Source: Ectocarpus siliculosus
Lineage: Eukaryota > Sar > Phaeophyceae > Ectocarpales > Ectocarpaceae
Length of the DNA stretch: 64,000 bases
Assembly (NCBI GenBank): GCA_000310025.1
Contig: FN649729.1
Location: 5,461,023 to 5,525,022, forward strand
Reading direction: 5' to 3'
The notes under the pieces were generated by a model. It was given only the letters and a program-made list of their open reading frames with translations, was not told where the DNA came from and did no database searches. Both the position numbers and the translations under genes were made by a program. Below, piece after piece: positions 44,289-56,600 of this stretch (its first letter is position 1; the number at the start of each line of letters is the position of its first letter).

Positions 44289-46394
44289 CCCAACACCCTG
44301 ATAGGGGGTCGTGCCGCGGCAACGACTCTTTCCGTGGACGAGACGACAAAGATGGATGTCCTTCCGGGTGTCTTCATGTGGTTGCAAGTAGGAGCGAAGG
44401 GGGGGGGGGGGGTGACGGTTCCAGGGGTGGGGCTTGTGAGAAAACGACTGGAGGTCGGTACACCTGTGACGAGAGAACATGGACACGGGATGCCTGGCAA
44501 ACACCATGGCGTTCGTTCGTGCTCAGCATTTGGTATTGCATGATGGTAGTTACGAAGGTGCTTTCCGCTCGCCCTCCAGGAAAAGCGTGAAGAACAAGAA
44601 CCGGGGGAGTAGGCTTGAATAGCGTGCTTCAGGCTTCCCAGGGGGAGGCAGTGGTGACAGAAACCGTTGGATGATATTCTTGTTGGGGCTGAAGGAAATC
44701 CAACCTGTGTCGGACGAATGTACGTCAGAATTCCACCACTGTCTGTTGTATGTGGTGCCTATCTAGAAGCGAAACAACGCATGAAATGTGCAGTAGTAGT
44801 AGGCCAAGTAGGCGTGCGGACAAACGCGTCCAAGCATCGTCTCGGGTTTTTGCGACGCCTGAATGTGCCCGATCTGTTTTCGTGGTTTGGTTGGCTCGTG
44901 TGGGTTGGAGAGGTTAAGCGTCATGGTGGGTGCGGAACAAGCGATGTCGAGGCAGCACATGGAATACTCTAGCTGAACGGTCTACCCCCAAAGACGTGTA
45001 GCGCTGTGACGTTTCAACCATCCAATTGCTCCCGACCAACGAAAATCTGTTTTGAGTTTTAGCACGATGAGGAACCTCTTTGAACTGAGAATCTAAGTAA
45101 CACTCCAAAACAAACTTGCGTGTATGAGTAACATGAGCATACAGTCGGTTGGATCAAATTTCCGCACAGCGTGTGGTCAAGGGCCGCTGTATCAGCTATC
45201 AGCTATCCCGGCACAGGGTAGCAGAGCCAGGGCGGCAGCGTCTCAATGTATGATGGGTGGTGGAGAAAGCGAGATGTGACCGTGTCACAGCGTCACGAAA
45301 TCAACATGTCATGACATCATGGCAAAGCCCTCGGCGAGATTCAGCCTCATTGACGATTCTCCCGACAATAATATTGTCTCTGGTATGGGTGATCGTGCAT
45401 GCTGTAGATACCGCTTTCCCGCATGAGACACACACAAAAAGATCGGTATGTACGCAATCGCCAGATAAAAACTAAACACCAGAACCTCGACCTTGTACCT
45501 AGCATATGACGTTGTTATTATTTTCCTTCCCTGGTCCTCGATGGACAGGGAGTCACTGCAGGATGCATTGTTCCTTCAACCAAACAGGTATTGATTAGTT
45601 GTGTGCGGTTCTTCATCTCGTCTGTGCTCTCTACGTGTTCACGTTACGTTCAAAACCGGAATTCCGCGTTTGCAACACCCGGTGGAAGCGAGATACCACC
45701 TCAAAACATAAATAATAACTCGTAGAGGACCAGCAGGCACGGTTGCACGAGGCAAGCTGCGACACAAATCTAGTATGCATTGTCCTTCAACCAACATGCC
45801 GTGTGTACGGGCGGCCAGCAGACAGCTGGCGCCGTCCGGGAAGCATTCCTCCGCGAAACAGAACACACTTTCTGTTTCGGAACGCCTGCTACATACACCC
45901 AAAGCAACAGACTGTGCATATACCGAGGACGACCTCGAGTATTCGCAGGAAACCATACAGCTCTCTCGCACTCGTATCTACCGCCGGTAACGCTCCCCAT
46001 CAACACCACACCCATACAAATTGGTCGAAGTCATAACGTCAACATCGTTGTTAACCGAACAGCCAAAAATGCATTATTGACACCTTGTATTCCAACCGCA
46101 TCACCTTATCAAGTGCTGCAATGATCCTACATTCCCTAGCGGCTAAATGAAAAATGCCTGCGGCGGTCTTTCTCAGGCCTCAAAGAGGAATATAAAATGT
46201 CACCGAAGCCGGACTCTCGTCGCAGCCCATATTCCTATCCCCCGCCGAGTTTTTCGCACAACGCGCACCAAGGTTCGCACGCTGCCTAGACTTCACGCTA
46301 CTTAACTTATTTATCTCCGCGCACGTAGGTCAACTAACGCAGACCAACGCAAAACATCGCAACCATGCACGGGCGCACAACACACTTTGATCGC
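44289..46394. other. Stretch without a recognised gene
   Basis: No domain-bearing frame. A run of about 13 G lies near 44,399-44,411, and a repeat fragment related to 32,965 at 45,228-45,305. Small direct repeats (GCATTGT..CCTTCAACCAA at 45,564 and 45,777) are seen. Confidence 0.5.
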
Positions 46395-46535
46395 CGCCGA
46401 TTAATATCATGCGCGAGAGGCAAAGGTCTGCAATGGGACTGAATGAACAAAGAGAGTAGGCCAGACGCCGATTAACATCATGCGCGAGAGGCAAGGTCTG
46501 CACTGGGACTGAATGAACAAAGAGAGTAGGCCACA
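46395..46535 (+). repeat. Two-unit 71-bp tandem repeat
   Basis: CGCCGATTAATATCATGCGC.. at 46,395 is repeated at 46,466 with three differences or so. It lies about 350 bases beyond the 3' end of DOMON gene 1. Confidence 0.8.
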
Positions 46536-46882
46536 ACGCACTCTGACAAAGGCAAGTGATGCGACAAATATAAAGGCCCCGCCGTGCCCTGAATGAGCAA
46601 CCACGGCACCACACGCAAAAATGAGAATTGACAACATCAACGCAGACACAGCAGTGAAGGTGGACGTCCTACAGCATTTGTTGAGAAACAGATCCCCACA
46701 TATTGAGGAAGGGTACATATGGACGCACCGCAGACATGCAGCAAAAGAAACAAACTAAAAGACAGCAGACTATATTCTACGCGTGCTTGTGTGCGTGCGT
46801 GCGTGCGTCCGAAGACCAAAAAGCAAAACATTCAATGTGATTTCAATGTGATTACCGCTCACGCCCCCGCCTGGCTGCCGCA

Positions 46883-49800
46883 CTAGAGCGACGACAGGAC
46901 GGCAAGCACCGTCACGAACCCAGTCGCCGCCGCCGCCGCCCACCTGCCCCCGCCTCCCACGCGGAGAGCGCCGTCCGTCTCCTCCTCCACCAGGCCTTCC
47001 CCCGCCGCCGACGGGCTTTCGGTAATCAGCAGCGAATCGGAGGCATCGGTAGGAGCGCGAGTCTCTCCGGGAACATCGACGCCCCTGTCACCATCGGCGG
47101 CGCTGGGCGCCATGGTTTCCGAGCCCGTCATCCCTGCAGCCCCCGTGGGCGAGGATGTGGACCCCTCGACGCCGGTGGGTGCCGCAGAGGGAGCGGAGGA
47201 GGAGCCCGTTTCTGACTCCAAAGTCGTCGGCGCCACGGAGAGGGTCGAAGACGGAGGCGTTCCTGACACCGCCATCGTTGGCCCCGCCGTCGGCGTGTCG
47301 GCGGCGATCGGTGCCGCAGAGGAGGCCTCCGAAGCGGCGGGAGTTCCGCCGCCGGTCGCGGCAGGCGTTCCAGCGATCGTGGGCGCCGCCGTCGGCGTGT
47401 CGGCGGCGATCGGTGCCGCAGAGGAGGCCTCCGAAGCGGTGGGAGTTCCGCCGACGGTCGGGGCAGGTGTTCCAGCGACCGTCGCACCGTCGCCGTCGCC
47501 GCCGTCCCCGCAGAAGAGATCCAAGACCAAGGACCCCCGGTTGGGGGCCAGTCCGTGGAACCCGAGCTCGTTGTCCCCGCCGAAGGCGTAGAGGAATATG
47601 GTCTCGTCCCCGGGAGTTCCCGAGATGGCCTGCTTGTTCGCGGGGGCTAGGGGCCGGGTGAAGGAGAGGGTCGTGCCAGACGCGTCTTGGCTAACCGAGC
47701 CGCCGGTGATATCTTGCGTTGCGGAGGGCAGCACTCCCGCGGTCGTCTTGCGTTTCGCGGCGAAAAGGGTTGAGTTGTTGGGCCGGCAAAGTTTGCCACG
47801 ATTCGTGCCGGGGAAAAGATGTATGCGAGTCGAATGGGGACGGGGAGAGGGGGAAAAGGAAGGCACGGTAAGAGGGGGGTTACACTACAACTGGGGAACG
47901 GATTCCATCCAAAGGGAGAAATCGTCAGCCCACAAGAAGGTCACGGTGAGTATTCGTGATGCATACCAGCGACAACGTTGAAGAAAGAAATGCAATCGGT
48001 GCGCTCAACTCTGATTCTTCGGGCATGCGCACAAAAAATACTACAGAACGTGAAAGAAAGACAAACGTGGAATACGAGATTGAAGCTTTTCATCATGAAC
48101 GGGCCGGTCATCCAATCATCCTCTCACCACCACATTCTAAAGCCAGAAAAACTTCAAGAACCTCAGCAGCAGTGCTGCACGTGCGAGAACAACGCGACCG
48201 ATGAAGCAAACGTCGAGGGCGCGGCAATCTCCAGCACCGTACTGCAACATAAACTAACGTCGCTCGGCAGTGCCAAATCGACGTGTTTGATCCCGGTTAT
48301 TACCTGGGAGATCAGGTCGTACTCCTCGACGGCAGACTCGTCAGGCAGGCCGATGACGGCGTCCGATCCGATCATCATTAAGTCAGAAGAGAAGCCCAGA
48401 CTCGTCCACGCGACTGCCGTGCTCACGACCTGGAATGGGTTGGCCGACGGGAGAGCGAAGAAAGCAATCAATGCCTGTGGGACTCTCTGGACAGAGGGGA
48501 AAAACCCGTCACGAATGGCTAGGCTAGGTTCTTCCACCAACGGGGGCACCTCGTTTACCATGTCCATAGCATGACGTCGTCCATTGGTTTCTTCGAGAAC
48601 GAACTCGTACGAAACTTTTACGCCACTATTTTGGAGGCAGCAGGTGAACATGGAAATGTCTTCGTTGATTTGGAAATAGATATGAAGAGCAGATACGGGA
48701 CGAAGGCCAGCGAGGAGCGGGGGGGGTGGGTACTTATGGTCGTGCATGCCGTCGTCGTTCGAACATTGACCTCGAATCCCCTACAAAGACCAGGCTCTCA
48801 CATCACCAAGCGCGAAGCGCCGTGAGGTATTCGGCGAGTCGTATGAAGGGTGCGCTGCAACCTGCTAAGGGTGTTCGGCATCTTGTGCTTACTTCCTTGC
48901 GTGCGAATGACAGCTGCGTAGGACTTTATTATTTTCTGGTGCTTCCACTTCCAGAGACAGTTATTGGCACTGTGTAACTGCCTCAAGCGTGCTTGACAAA
49001 GCTTGACCATCTTTAACACAACGTGGTGCGATCATCTCCCTTGCGCGGAGTGACGGTCCTCGACCCCGCACAACATAATCTACTCGGCCACCATTGCGGT
49101 TACCGCAAAGAGAAAACCAGAGATGAAAAAAAAAATGCAACCTGGTTGCCGAGCCCACGAAGTGATTGGCTTGTTTTACAACAACGTCGTTGCCATACGA
49201 CGAAAACCCAACCCGGATGGCAAACACCGAGGGGGGCTTGTTTTACAACGTCGTTGCCAAGCGACGAAAATCCAACCCCGATGGCAATCACCGGGGGGGG
49301 ACAGGGGAGGGGGAGGGGGGAGGGGGGGGGGTGTGGGGTGTTGGGTTGTGGGGGGGGTGGGGGTGTTTGTTTGGTGNNNNNNNNNNNNNNNNNNNNNNNN
49401 NNNNNNNNNNNNNNNNNNNNNNNNNNNNNNNNNNNNNNNNNNNNNNNNNNNNNNNNNNNNNNNNNNNNNNNNNNNNACCTACTTCATTTCCGGTCCCCCG
49501 GGTAGGGGGGAGGGGGGGGGCAGAAGAGATCAACAACGACGAGTGTTTTCTGTTCAAGGGCGCGGTGGAGTTGAAAAGGGGCAACACGGGCTAAAGGTCC
49601 TCGAATTTCGCCGAGCCCCATTTTTGATGAAATTTTTTTCTGCGGGTGAAGGGATGGACCCGTTCCACACTATTTTCAAGTGATACATGAGGAGATGTCA
49701 CTTCTCCAATTGAGTCTACCGCAGTCACAAGGGAACAAAGAGGGCCAGAGCGAGAGAAGAACAGAAGTGTAGCACAGCAATAGGGTGGTGTCAAAAAGGC

Positions 49801-51127
49801 CGGTCGATTAGCGCCGGTGGCCCTGGATAGAGCCCGTGAAATTGCTGGGCACCGAGTCATTCTGTACGTTGAATAGAGCCGGTCGATGCGCCGGGCACAA
49901 CCGGGGTTGTTTAATGAGGGCCCCCTACTGCTGTATTGAGCGAAGGGAATCTGGGGGTTGCGGGGAGCGGGAATGGGATCGTACAGCATCACGTATGTAC
50001 GGAGAGAATTGCTACAGGTACTTCATATCTTCTGGTTGTAGACCTCGCGCAGATGTATGCTTGTAAACGGGAAGATTCGGATTCAGTTGGTTGGCTAAAA
50101 GGAAGCAAGAAATACCGACGGCGGGGTGACGTCATCGCACAGCAAGAAATCCGCTGTGGACCCTACACGAGTGTATGTGTATTTATGGTATAGGGCGTTC
50201 GAAAGTCCGCTGTAGACCCCCCTAGTGTAGGTATGGTTTAGGGCGTTAGAAAGGTCTGAGTGAGCTTCGGGCGTCGAGTGGGCTGACTACGCGTAAGAAC
50301 CCTCTTGGGGCGTGGGCGAATCTCAACTCTCACCTCAACAGATATCGTCTCAGCAACGGTATCCACCGACCAGTGCACGTCGAATCCATCCGTTGGCGTG
50401 ACCTGTCGTTAAATACAAGCGGCAACAGAAATGGCGACCAGCCGCAGAGATGGTTCAACGGGGACAACAGGCATCCGAGCCAGCTGCTGCTGTGTGCCAC
50501 CAGTCTGGATCGCCATCAGCGAAAACATGCAAGATGCGGAGTATTCCACCACGAACAGTTTTCTCCGCCCGCTTCCTCCCGCTTCCTCCCGCTTCCTGCC
50601 CGCTCTCTTAGCACCTGCTTGCTGTCTTCTCTGTCTACCTATGTGGCAAAGCACAGGCTAGGTACCAAAAGAGGGAGTGGGCCTGCTGTCTATGTCGCCG
50701 AGGCTTTGTCGGAAAATCTCTGCAGCCGGGGCTCTACACTTGTCCCTCCACATGTTATTTGTAGAGCGCCGAGGGACGACACGATCAATGTATGTATGTA
50801 ATTAATCTTAATTGTATGCATAGGCCAAAAAGGCCGACTCGGTAGCACGGGGAATAATGAATAACTTGCCGTCCAAGACGACTGCTCATCAGAGATCCAC
50901 AGTGAACTCCGGCGGCAGGGGGGCTACAACAGCACCTACTACGCACACACGCGCCGTCGTGTGAGGGTCGGGCCGGCCGCAAGGTGAAAGCCCTGAAGTC
51001 TTCGCACCTGGTAGTCGAAGGCACCATTGGTCGATGGCTCACAAGACGTCAAATCCTGACCGCACCCGAGCTGCGCCGCTGCCAACAGCAGCAGCGCAGA
51101 CGCCTTGATCGATGACAATGAGCTCAT
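46883..51127 (-). CDS. Secreted GPI-type DOMON protein, gene 1
   Basis: Four exons, all phase 0: 51127-51008, 50402-50334, 48429-48304 and 47746-46883, giving 392 residues. Residues 1-23 are a signal peptide (KASALLLLAAAQLGCGQ). The DOMON fold follows: FDVHWSVD near 46, VAWTSLGFSSDLMMIGSDAV at 69-88 and LYAFGGDNELGFHG near 157-170. Met82 and His169 occupy the places of the axial heme ligands in cytochrome-type DOMONs (CDH, AIR12). A Thr/Pro/Ala/Ser stalk of about 180 residues contains a 34-residue duplication, and the chain ends in a short hydrophobic tail (AAAAATGFVTVLAVLSSL) with nothing after it, typical of a GPI signal. Likely an extracellular or cell-wall electron-transfer or sugar-binding protein; the role is inferred. 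Intron 2 contains the 100-N gap. Confidence 0.85.
49170..49295 (+). repeat. Two-unit ~67-bp direct repeat in DOMON1 intron 2
   Basis: CTTGTTTTACAAC..CGTCGTTGCCA..CGACGAAAA..CCAACCC.GATGGCAA.CACCG occurs at 49,170 and 49,237. It is followed by a G-rich run leading into the gap. Confidence 0.7.
49377..49476. other. Assembly gap (100 N)
   Basis: Exactly 100 N between G-rich homopolymer sequence. True length is unknown. It lies in an intron of DOMON gene 1, so no coding base of the model is lost. Confidence 0.99.
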
Positions 51128-53635
51128 CTCGAGGATCTGTTGAGCTGGCGCGGCTGGAGAGGGTCGGGAGGAGGCGGGTGCGGGGGAGAGAGCGTCTCGT
51201 GCCAAGTGGCCAGCTGTCTGGGTGTGTGTGTGTGTGTGTGTCGGTTGTGATTCTGATTCACGTGCAGGGCCGAAAAAAATAAAAAAATAACCCCAATTGC
51301 CGTAGAGGTGGTAGGTACCGAGAGTTCGGTTCTACGATCGGAGATCATCGAAGATCTGATCATCGGAACATTTGTTTTTATTATTCCTTAATTTGTTTTT
51401 TCTAAATGACACATTTGTTTTTTTTTATCTTAGGTAACAGGCTCAGCGAGACAGTTTGGTAGCTGCCTTGTGTGTCTCATATATGTTTTTTTGGTCTGCA
51501 GGGCAAAAAAGAGGGTCGACGGGTCGACTTCAGCCAGTAGTACACGTCATCGTCGTCGTCATCATCATGACGGATGGTGATGTTGCCCTTGAACGTGTTG
51601 TTGCACTCTCGTCCGAGAAATGATGAAAGGGGGTGACCCTGTGTGGCCCTACGCCCTGCTATGCCCAATCCGAAATCAAGCTCATGGTATGTACGTACGC
51701 CTCGGTCATTTCGAACTACTGCTGTACTGCGGCGAGTGACACGAGATACCACCCCCCGGCCCGATTTCAACCTCGACCAATGTATACTCCCCGACTACGT
51801 ATGAATAGAATGTATGAATACTTGTAGGATCCAAAATCAAATGAGACGCTTTCGGAAAGATCCCGACGAGACGGCTCCGAGATAGCCTCTTTTGGCACCG
51901 CCGCTCCCCTCACTTTGAAAATCGGTCCAGGGGGTTTGGTATCTTCTTGCGTCACTTAGTCTACAGTTGCTCGCTGTTACAATAGCGAAGTGGTGTATAC
52001 TGTAGAACATGCAAAAACAAGTGCAGGCCCGCTCGCAGGGTATACGAGGCAGAACATAGGAAGTCATGTACCGTTGTAGCACTGCTGCTTTCACTTCAAT
52101 TGCTGATGCATCAGGATGTCCTCCTCAACTCAAGTACGAAACGTTGACGTTGACAACAACATATGCGTGCCATTTGGAAGTGGCATTTGGTGTACGGATG
52201 GTAAGAGAGGCGTTAATGCGGGGGGTCACTACATACTGTCTCTAACTAAGCGAATAAACTTCAATCTCAACATTTGTTTTCAATTCTGATCTATTCTACA
52301 TTGTTCCCCGCTGCTTGCGATATCAAGGCAACCACTCCCTTCAGTCTGTCGGGACACATTCAACAAACAACCAAATATTGTTGTTGGCATTCGTTCGACA
52401 CTCACGCACAACTCAATCAAAGGATTTTTTCTTCTTAACGGTGTGCGTATTTTTCGCGCTTGTCTCCGATCCGCGGCACCCGCCGTCCCCGGGTTCAGCT
52501 GATCAAAAAAACCAAAATGTGATCGGCACTAAACTGGGTACAAGCTACAAGCTATTTGTGCGGGCCATGGTTTCCCTGGCATCTGCAATCTGCAACCGCC
52601 TCGCGATGTGTACGAACACGAAAGAAAGAAACCTACAGCGATAATCAAATCTTATCATCCCTCAATTCACGAGCAAGCAGGCCCCGACGAGACCACCGCG
52701 AAATTCTAGCCACAGGACCAAAAATACGGACCTCTACAAATCCATCCAAAGAGCCGGACGCCAACTGCTTCTTCTGTGTTCTCAGTATACATGGAAAGCA
52801 CCAGATTTAGTCCAGCACAAGACAAGATCGATCATGGTACCCTACCGAACACGGGGGGTGCGGTCAAGGAGTCAAGTGACGAAGGCACGCGACAATCTCA
52901 AGCGGAACTACCCGGCCTGATTCTAGACCTACGAGTGATGGGACAAGAAAAAATCACCAATGGTCATCTCAAAGATCCGGGGTCGCAGACGAAAACATCG
53001 AGACTCCAGAAAAAACTACGAGACGATGAGACACCAGTACAACGGGGAGGAACGATCTACCAATAACAAGAAAAAAATAAAGGAAAAAAAGACAAAAAGA
53101 GAGGGTTGCGGTTCACGCGTGCAGCGTCACAGCGCACCAACACAGCCGAGGTTCCGGTGACGCATGGGCGCGCCCGGTCGCTTGACGCAGTCATCGAACC
53201 CCCGAACAAAGACGAGCGGCACAAAACACGAAACAAATATAAAGATCAAAAGACGGAACGAATCGTGAAGAGCAGCAGCAGTCTTGATTGATGTCACCCC
53301 ACGGGCGCGCTGTGGTAAAAGGGCTAAAGGCGACCAGAGCTAGCTGCCCGCGTGACACATCCACCACATATCCCTTTCCCCCCACACCGACCACCAACAC
53401 CGACAACCCAACCCGACCCAACACTGGCTGCACAACGAGCCAAGCAACGCCGCAGGCGTTCCACGAGACTCTCATCTATTATCTACTTCGTCCGGTTGGT
53501 AAAGCACGCGCGCAGGCGGCAACGATCTTCTTCGAGGGCAGCAAGACCCCGCAGAACTCCTAGGGTCCTCACCACGCCGCCCCTCAAGAGCAACTAAAGG
53601 CACGCATGTTCTTAAGCCTGCGCGACGCCGGTTGG
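51128..53635. other. Intergenic region between DOMON genes 1 and 2
   Basis: 2.5 kb that should contain the promoter of gene 1 and the 3' end of gene 2. It holds a (GT)n run at 51,220-51,241 just upstream of the gene 1 start, and a MITE at 51,725. No further gene is recognised; frames at 52.3-53.1 kb lack domains. Confidence 0.5.
51725..51964 (-). mobile_element. MITE copy B
   Basis: Left end TACTGCGGCGAGTGACACGA..CCGATTTCAA and right end, read inverted, ACTAAGTGACGCAAGAAGAT..CCGATTTTCAAAG form imperfect terminal repeats. The interior matches the copy at 56,830 in reverse (CCGTCTCGTCGGGATC, minus strand). It lies upstream of DOMON gene 1. Confidence 0.65.
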
Positions 53636-56600
53636 TTACAGCGACAAGGCGGCCAGCACCGTCGCTACGCCAGTCGCTGCCGCCGCCATCGCCGCCCACC
53701 CGGCCCCAGCGGCGGCGTGGAACGCGCCGTCCGAGTCCCCCTGGCCGCCAGCCTCGGTTGTTGGGCCCTCCGTTGCCGGCACTCCGTCGGCCTCTGCGCT
53801 GGGCGAGGGGGTCTCCCCGTCCGTGGTCGTTATCCCCCGGTCGCCGTCAGCCGGGGTAGGCGCGGGCGTCTCCCCGTCCGCCGCCCCGTTCTCCGCGACG
53901 GCCGCCGCGGTAGGCGCCAGGGTAGGCGCAGGGGTTTCCCCCGTGCCTCCACCGACGACGGTCGGGGCCGGTGTTCGGGCGAGGGCGGCGATGCCGCCGG
54001 TGCCACAGTAGAGGTCCACCCTCATGCCCGACCACGTCACGTCGCTGATGACGCCGAGCTCGTTGTCCGCGCCCTGGCCGAAGATTAGCTTGGTCGCGTC
54101 GCCCGCTACGTACGAGATGTTCTGCTTGTTGCCCCCCGGGGACAGGGGTCGGATGAAGGAGAGGGTAGTGCTGCCGTCGGCCTGAACGATCGAGGCTTCC
54201 GTGATGTCTTGCTGCTCGAACACCACCACCTCTTCCGCCGTCTGATGGTTTTTTTCGTGGTGACGACAGTTGCCAGCCATCCCGTGCGAAGAAACGAAAT
54301 GACAGGGGGTCCGGCGAATAGGAGGCGGGGGGGGGGGGCAGACGGGAGAAGGTTACGCGAAGTGGGAGGGGTACAGTATTTCCACGGTAACCTCAGGAGC
54401 CGTTCTTCTCAGGAGCCGTTTTTCTGGGACAAATGTAGCCTGACAGTCGACGGTGCGATGCCGAAACAGCTATTGGTCCCTCAAATCTTTCCAACACACA
54501 GAAGAATTTCCAGCCAAGAACACGGGTTGTGGCACTAAAGAATCGTGTGATAATGTGGGTCGTAGTCCAAACAATCACGTTGCCGCATGGATGCGCGAGG
54601 ATGTGGCTCGGAAGAAACATAAAAATACTGCACACACTGGACAAGACGATCAAAATGTAGAGCAACATACGCACATGTGGGCTCCCTACGCAAAGAGAGC
54701 AAAGCTATGTTACTATGTACGAATAAGACCAGGCACGCCGCACGCAGATCCTAACTTAGCTTAGTCGATGGTAGTAGTTCATCCAGTATGTTTGCTTGCG
54801 TTAGAAGAGCCGTAGAGTAGACTTCGGTACTGGTTTCCGGGAGGGGTTGTTCGATTTGTTTATTACCTCTCCCAAGACCTCGTACTCCAACACGGAAGAG
54901 TTGTCCGGGAGCCCGATGATGACGTCGGATCCAACCAGGTCCAGATCTACGGAAGGGAACCCGATGCCAGCCCAAGCCACCGACGATGTGACCATCTGGA
55001 GAAACGCAGAGTGAACAGCACATGAGCGCGGGTGGTGGGGGGGCAGTTTCAGCTGGATGCATTGGGCTGCAGAAAGTTCTCTTTGGACGCTAAATGACCT
55101 CCTGGATATAAAGGTTCGAAGGTAAAAAAGGGGCGTCCACCGCTCTCGCAGGCGTAGTCCTCTCCAACGTGAATTGGTGCAATAGGAAAGAGAACCGAAA
55201 CGAGGGGGGGCGGAGAGACATAGCCACTACTTAGCTATTTCGACACACAAGGACTTTGTGCACAACAGAGCCTGTCGTAGTCTTGGGTTTTGTTTTTCGT
55301 AATGGCACATCATATTTTGCACATGTTGCTTGAGGGCTGACGAGAAACTTCAGAGAAAACAGTATACTTTATGCGTGTGTATTTGTGTTTACTTATAATT
55401 TACAGAGTAACTGATTTTGTCAGAAAGTCGTGTGTGACGGAAATGGGAGAATATTTTCTACGGCCATGGGAACCATTGGTATGGAAGCGGGAGGACTTGC
55501 TGCTGTGCTTGTGTGACTGGTGACGGTTTCGGTAACAGCAGTAACGGCGGTACTACGGACGTACCATGATGAATTGATTGCAATGAACCAGCTAACAGCG
55601 GTTTTACGAGAGCCTTGGAACTTTCGGCAGTCGAGGGTCAAATATATGCTTCGAAGTATGCTGAAAGGGGTGGGGAAGCTGGAAGCTGGGGAATCGGATA
55701 GAAAAAAACGACCTGGTTGGGTAAAGAGGGACGCACAGCACCAGTGCCGCACGAAAAAAAAGCCCGACCAGATGGCGACCCTCGTAAGTAGAACAATTTG
55801 AAGAATTTTGTAGAACACAGTAGCAGCAGTCATACAATAGTAGCATGATAACACCACGGATCACCATCGTCGTAGAAATTCTCGCCTTTCCATATTATAG
55901 CAACACTCATTCACTTAGTTGTTTTATTTTCACGTCAGTTCTTCACAGATACCAGGTCCCACAGACTATGTTTGCGTCTAGGCTGGAATGTCAGTTTCTT
56001 TTTTTGCGCCAAAAAAAAAAAACATGAGAGCGAGAGCGAGCGGGAGAGAGAGAAGTGCAGAGAAAGACACCAGTGTACTTCTGCACACGCAACAGGTATC
56101 TCCACCTGTAGGCAATGAGGGAAGCCGGCGACAGGGTGGTGGCCACAGACAGGGTTGTAGAAGGGTTGATGGGTGGTCGCGCTGCGGTCAGTAGGGCAGG
56201 TTAGCTGTGTAGACTTTGAAATGATCGTCTAGCTGCCTCAAAACTAGTCTATTTTCGGTAGGTTGGAAATGATCAGTCCAGAGAGGGCAAAATGATCAGT
56301 GAAGACCCATAGCTGGTATTTGTACTTCAGTGCTTCTCTGTTCTCTGGCTCCCGAAATGTGCCCTGCCAGCTCTCTAGAGCTCCTGTGTTTTTCAAACAA
56401 GCACATCCACCAGCACACACCTGTACCTCGTGGTTTCCTAGGTTCGGGCGAGGGTATGTGTGGCGCTACGAGTGTGGACGTGGTGCTGATATGTTTTACT
56501 CGTCTACAGTAGTAGTGTTGTAGCGTTCGTTGTAGCTGCTGACATAATGACTGCTGGATCTTGGGAACGATTTCCAAATTGTTGGGAACCACGATATCCT

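Noticed and set aside
47112-47591. Plus-strand Val/Gly/Ala-rich frames over the DOMON1 stalk
   Set aside because: Shadows of the GC-rich Thr/Pro/Ala stalk on the minus strand, which has exon borders, a domain and an anchor signal.
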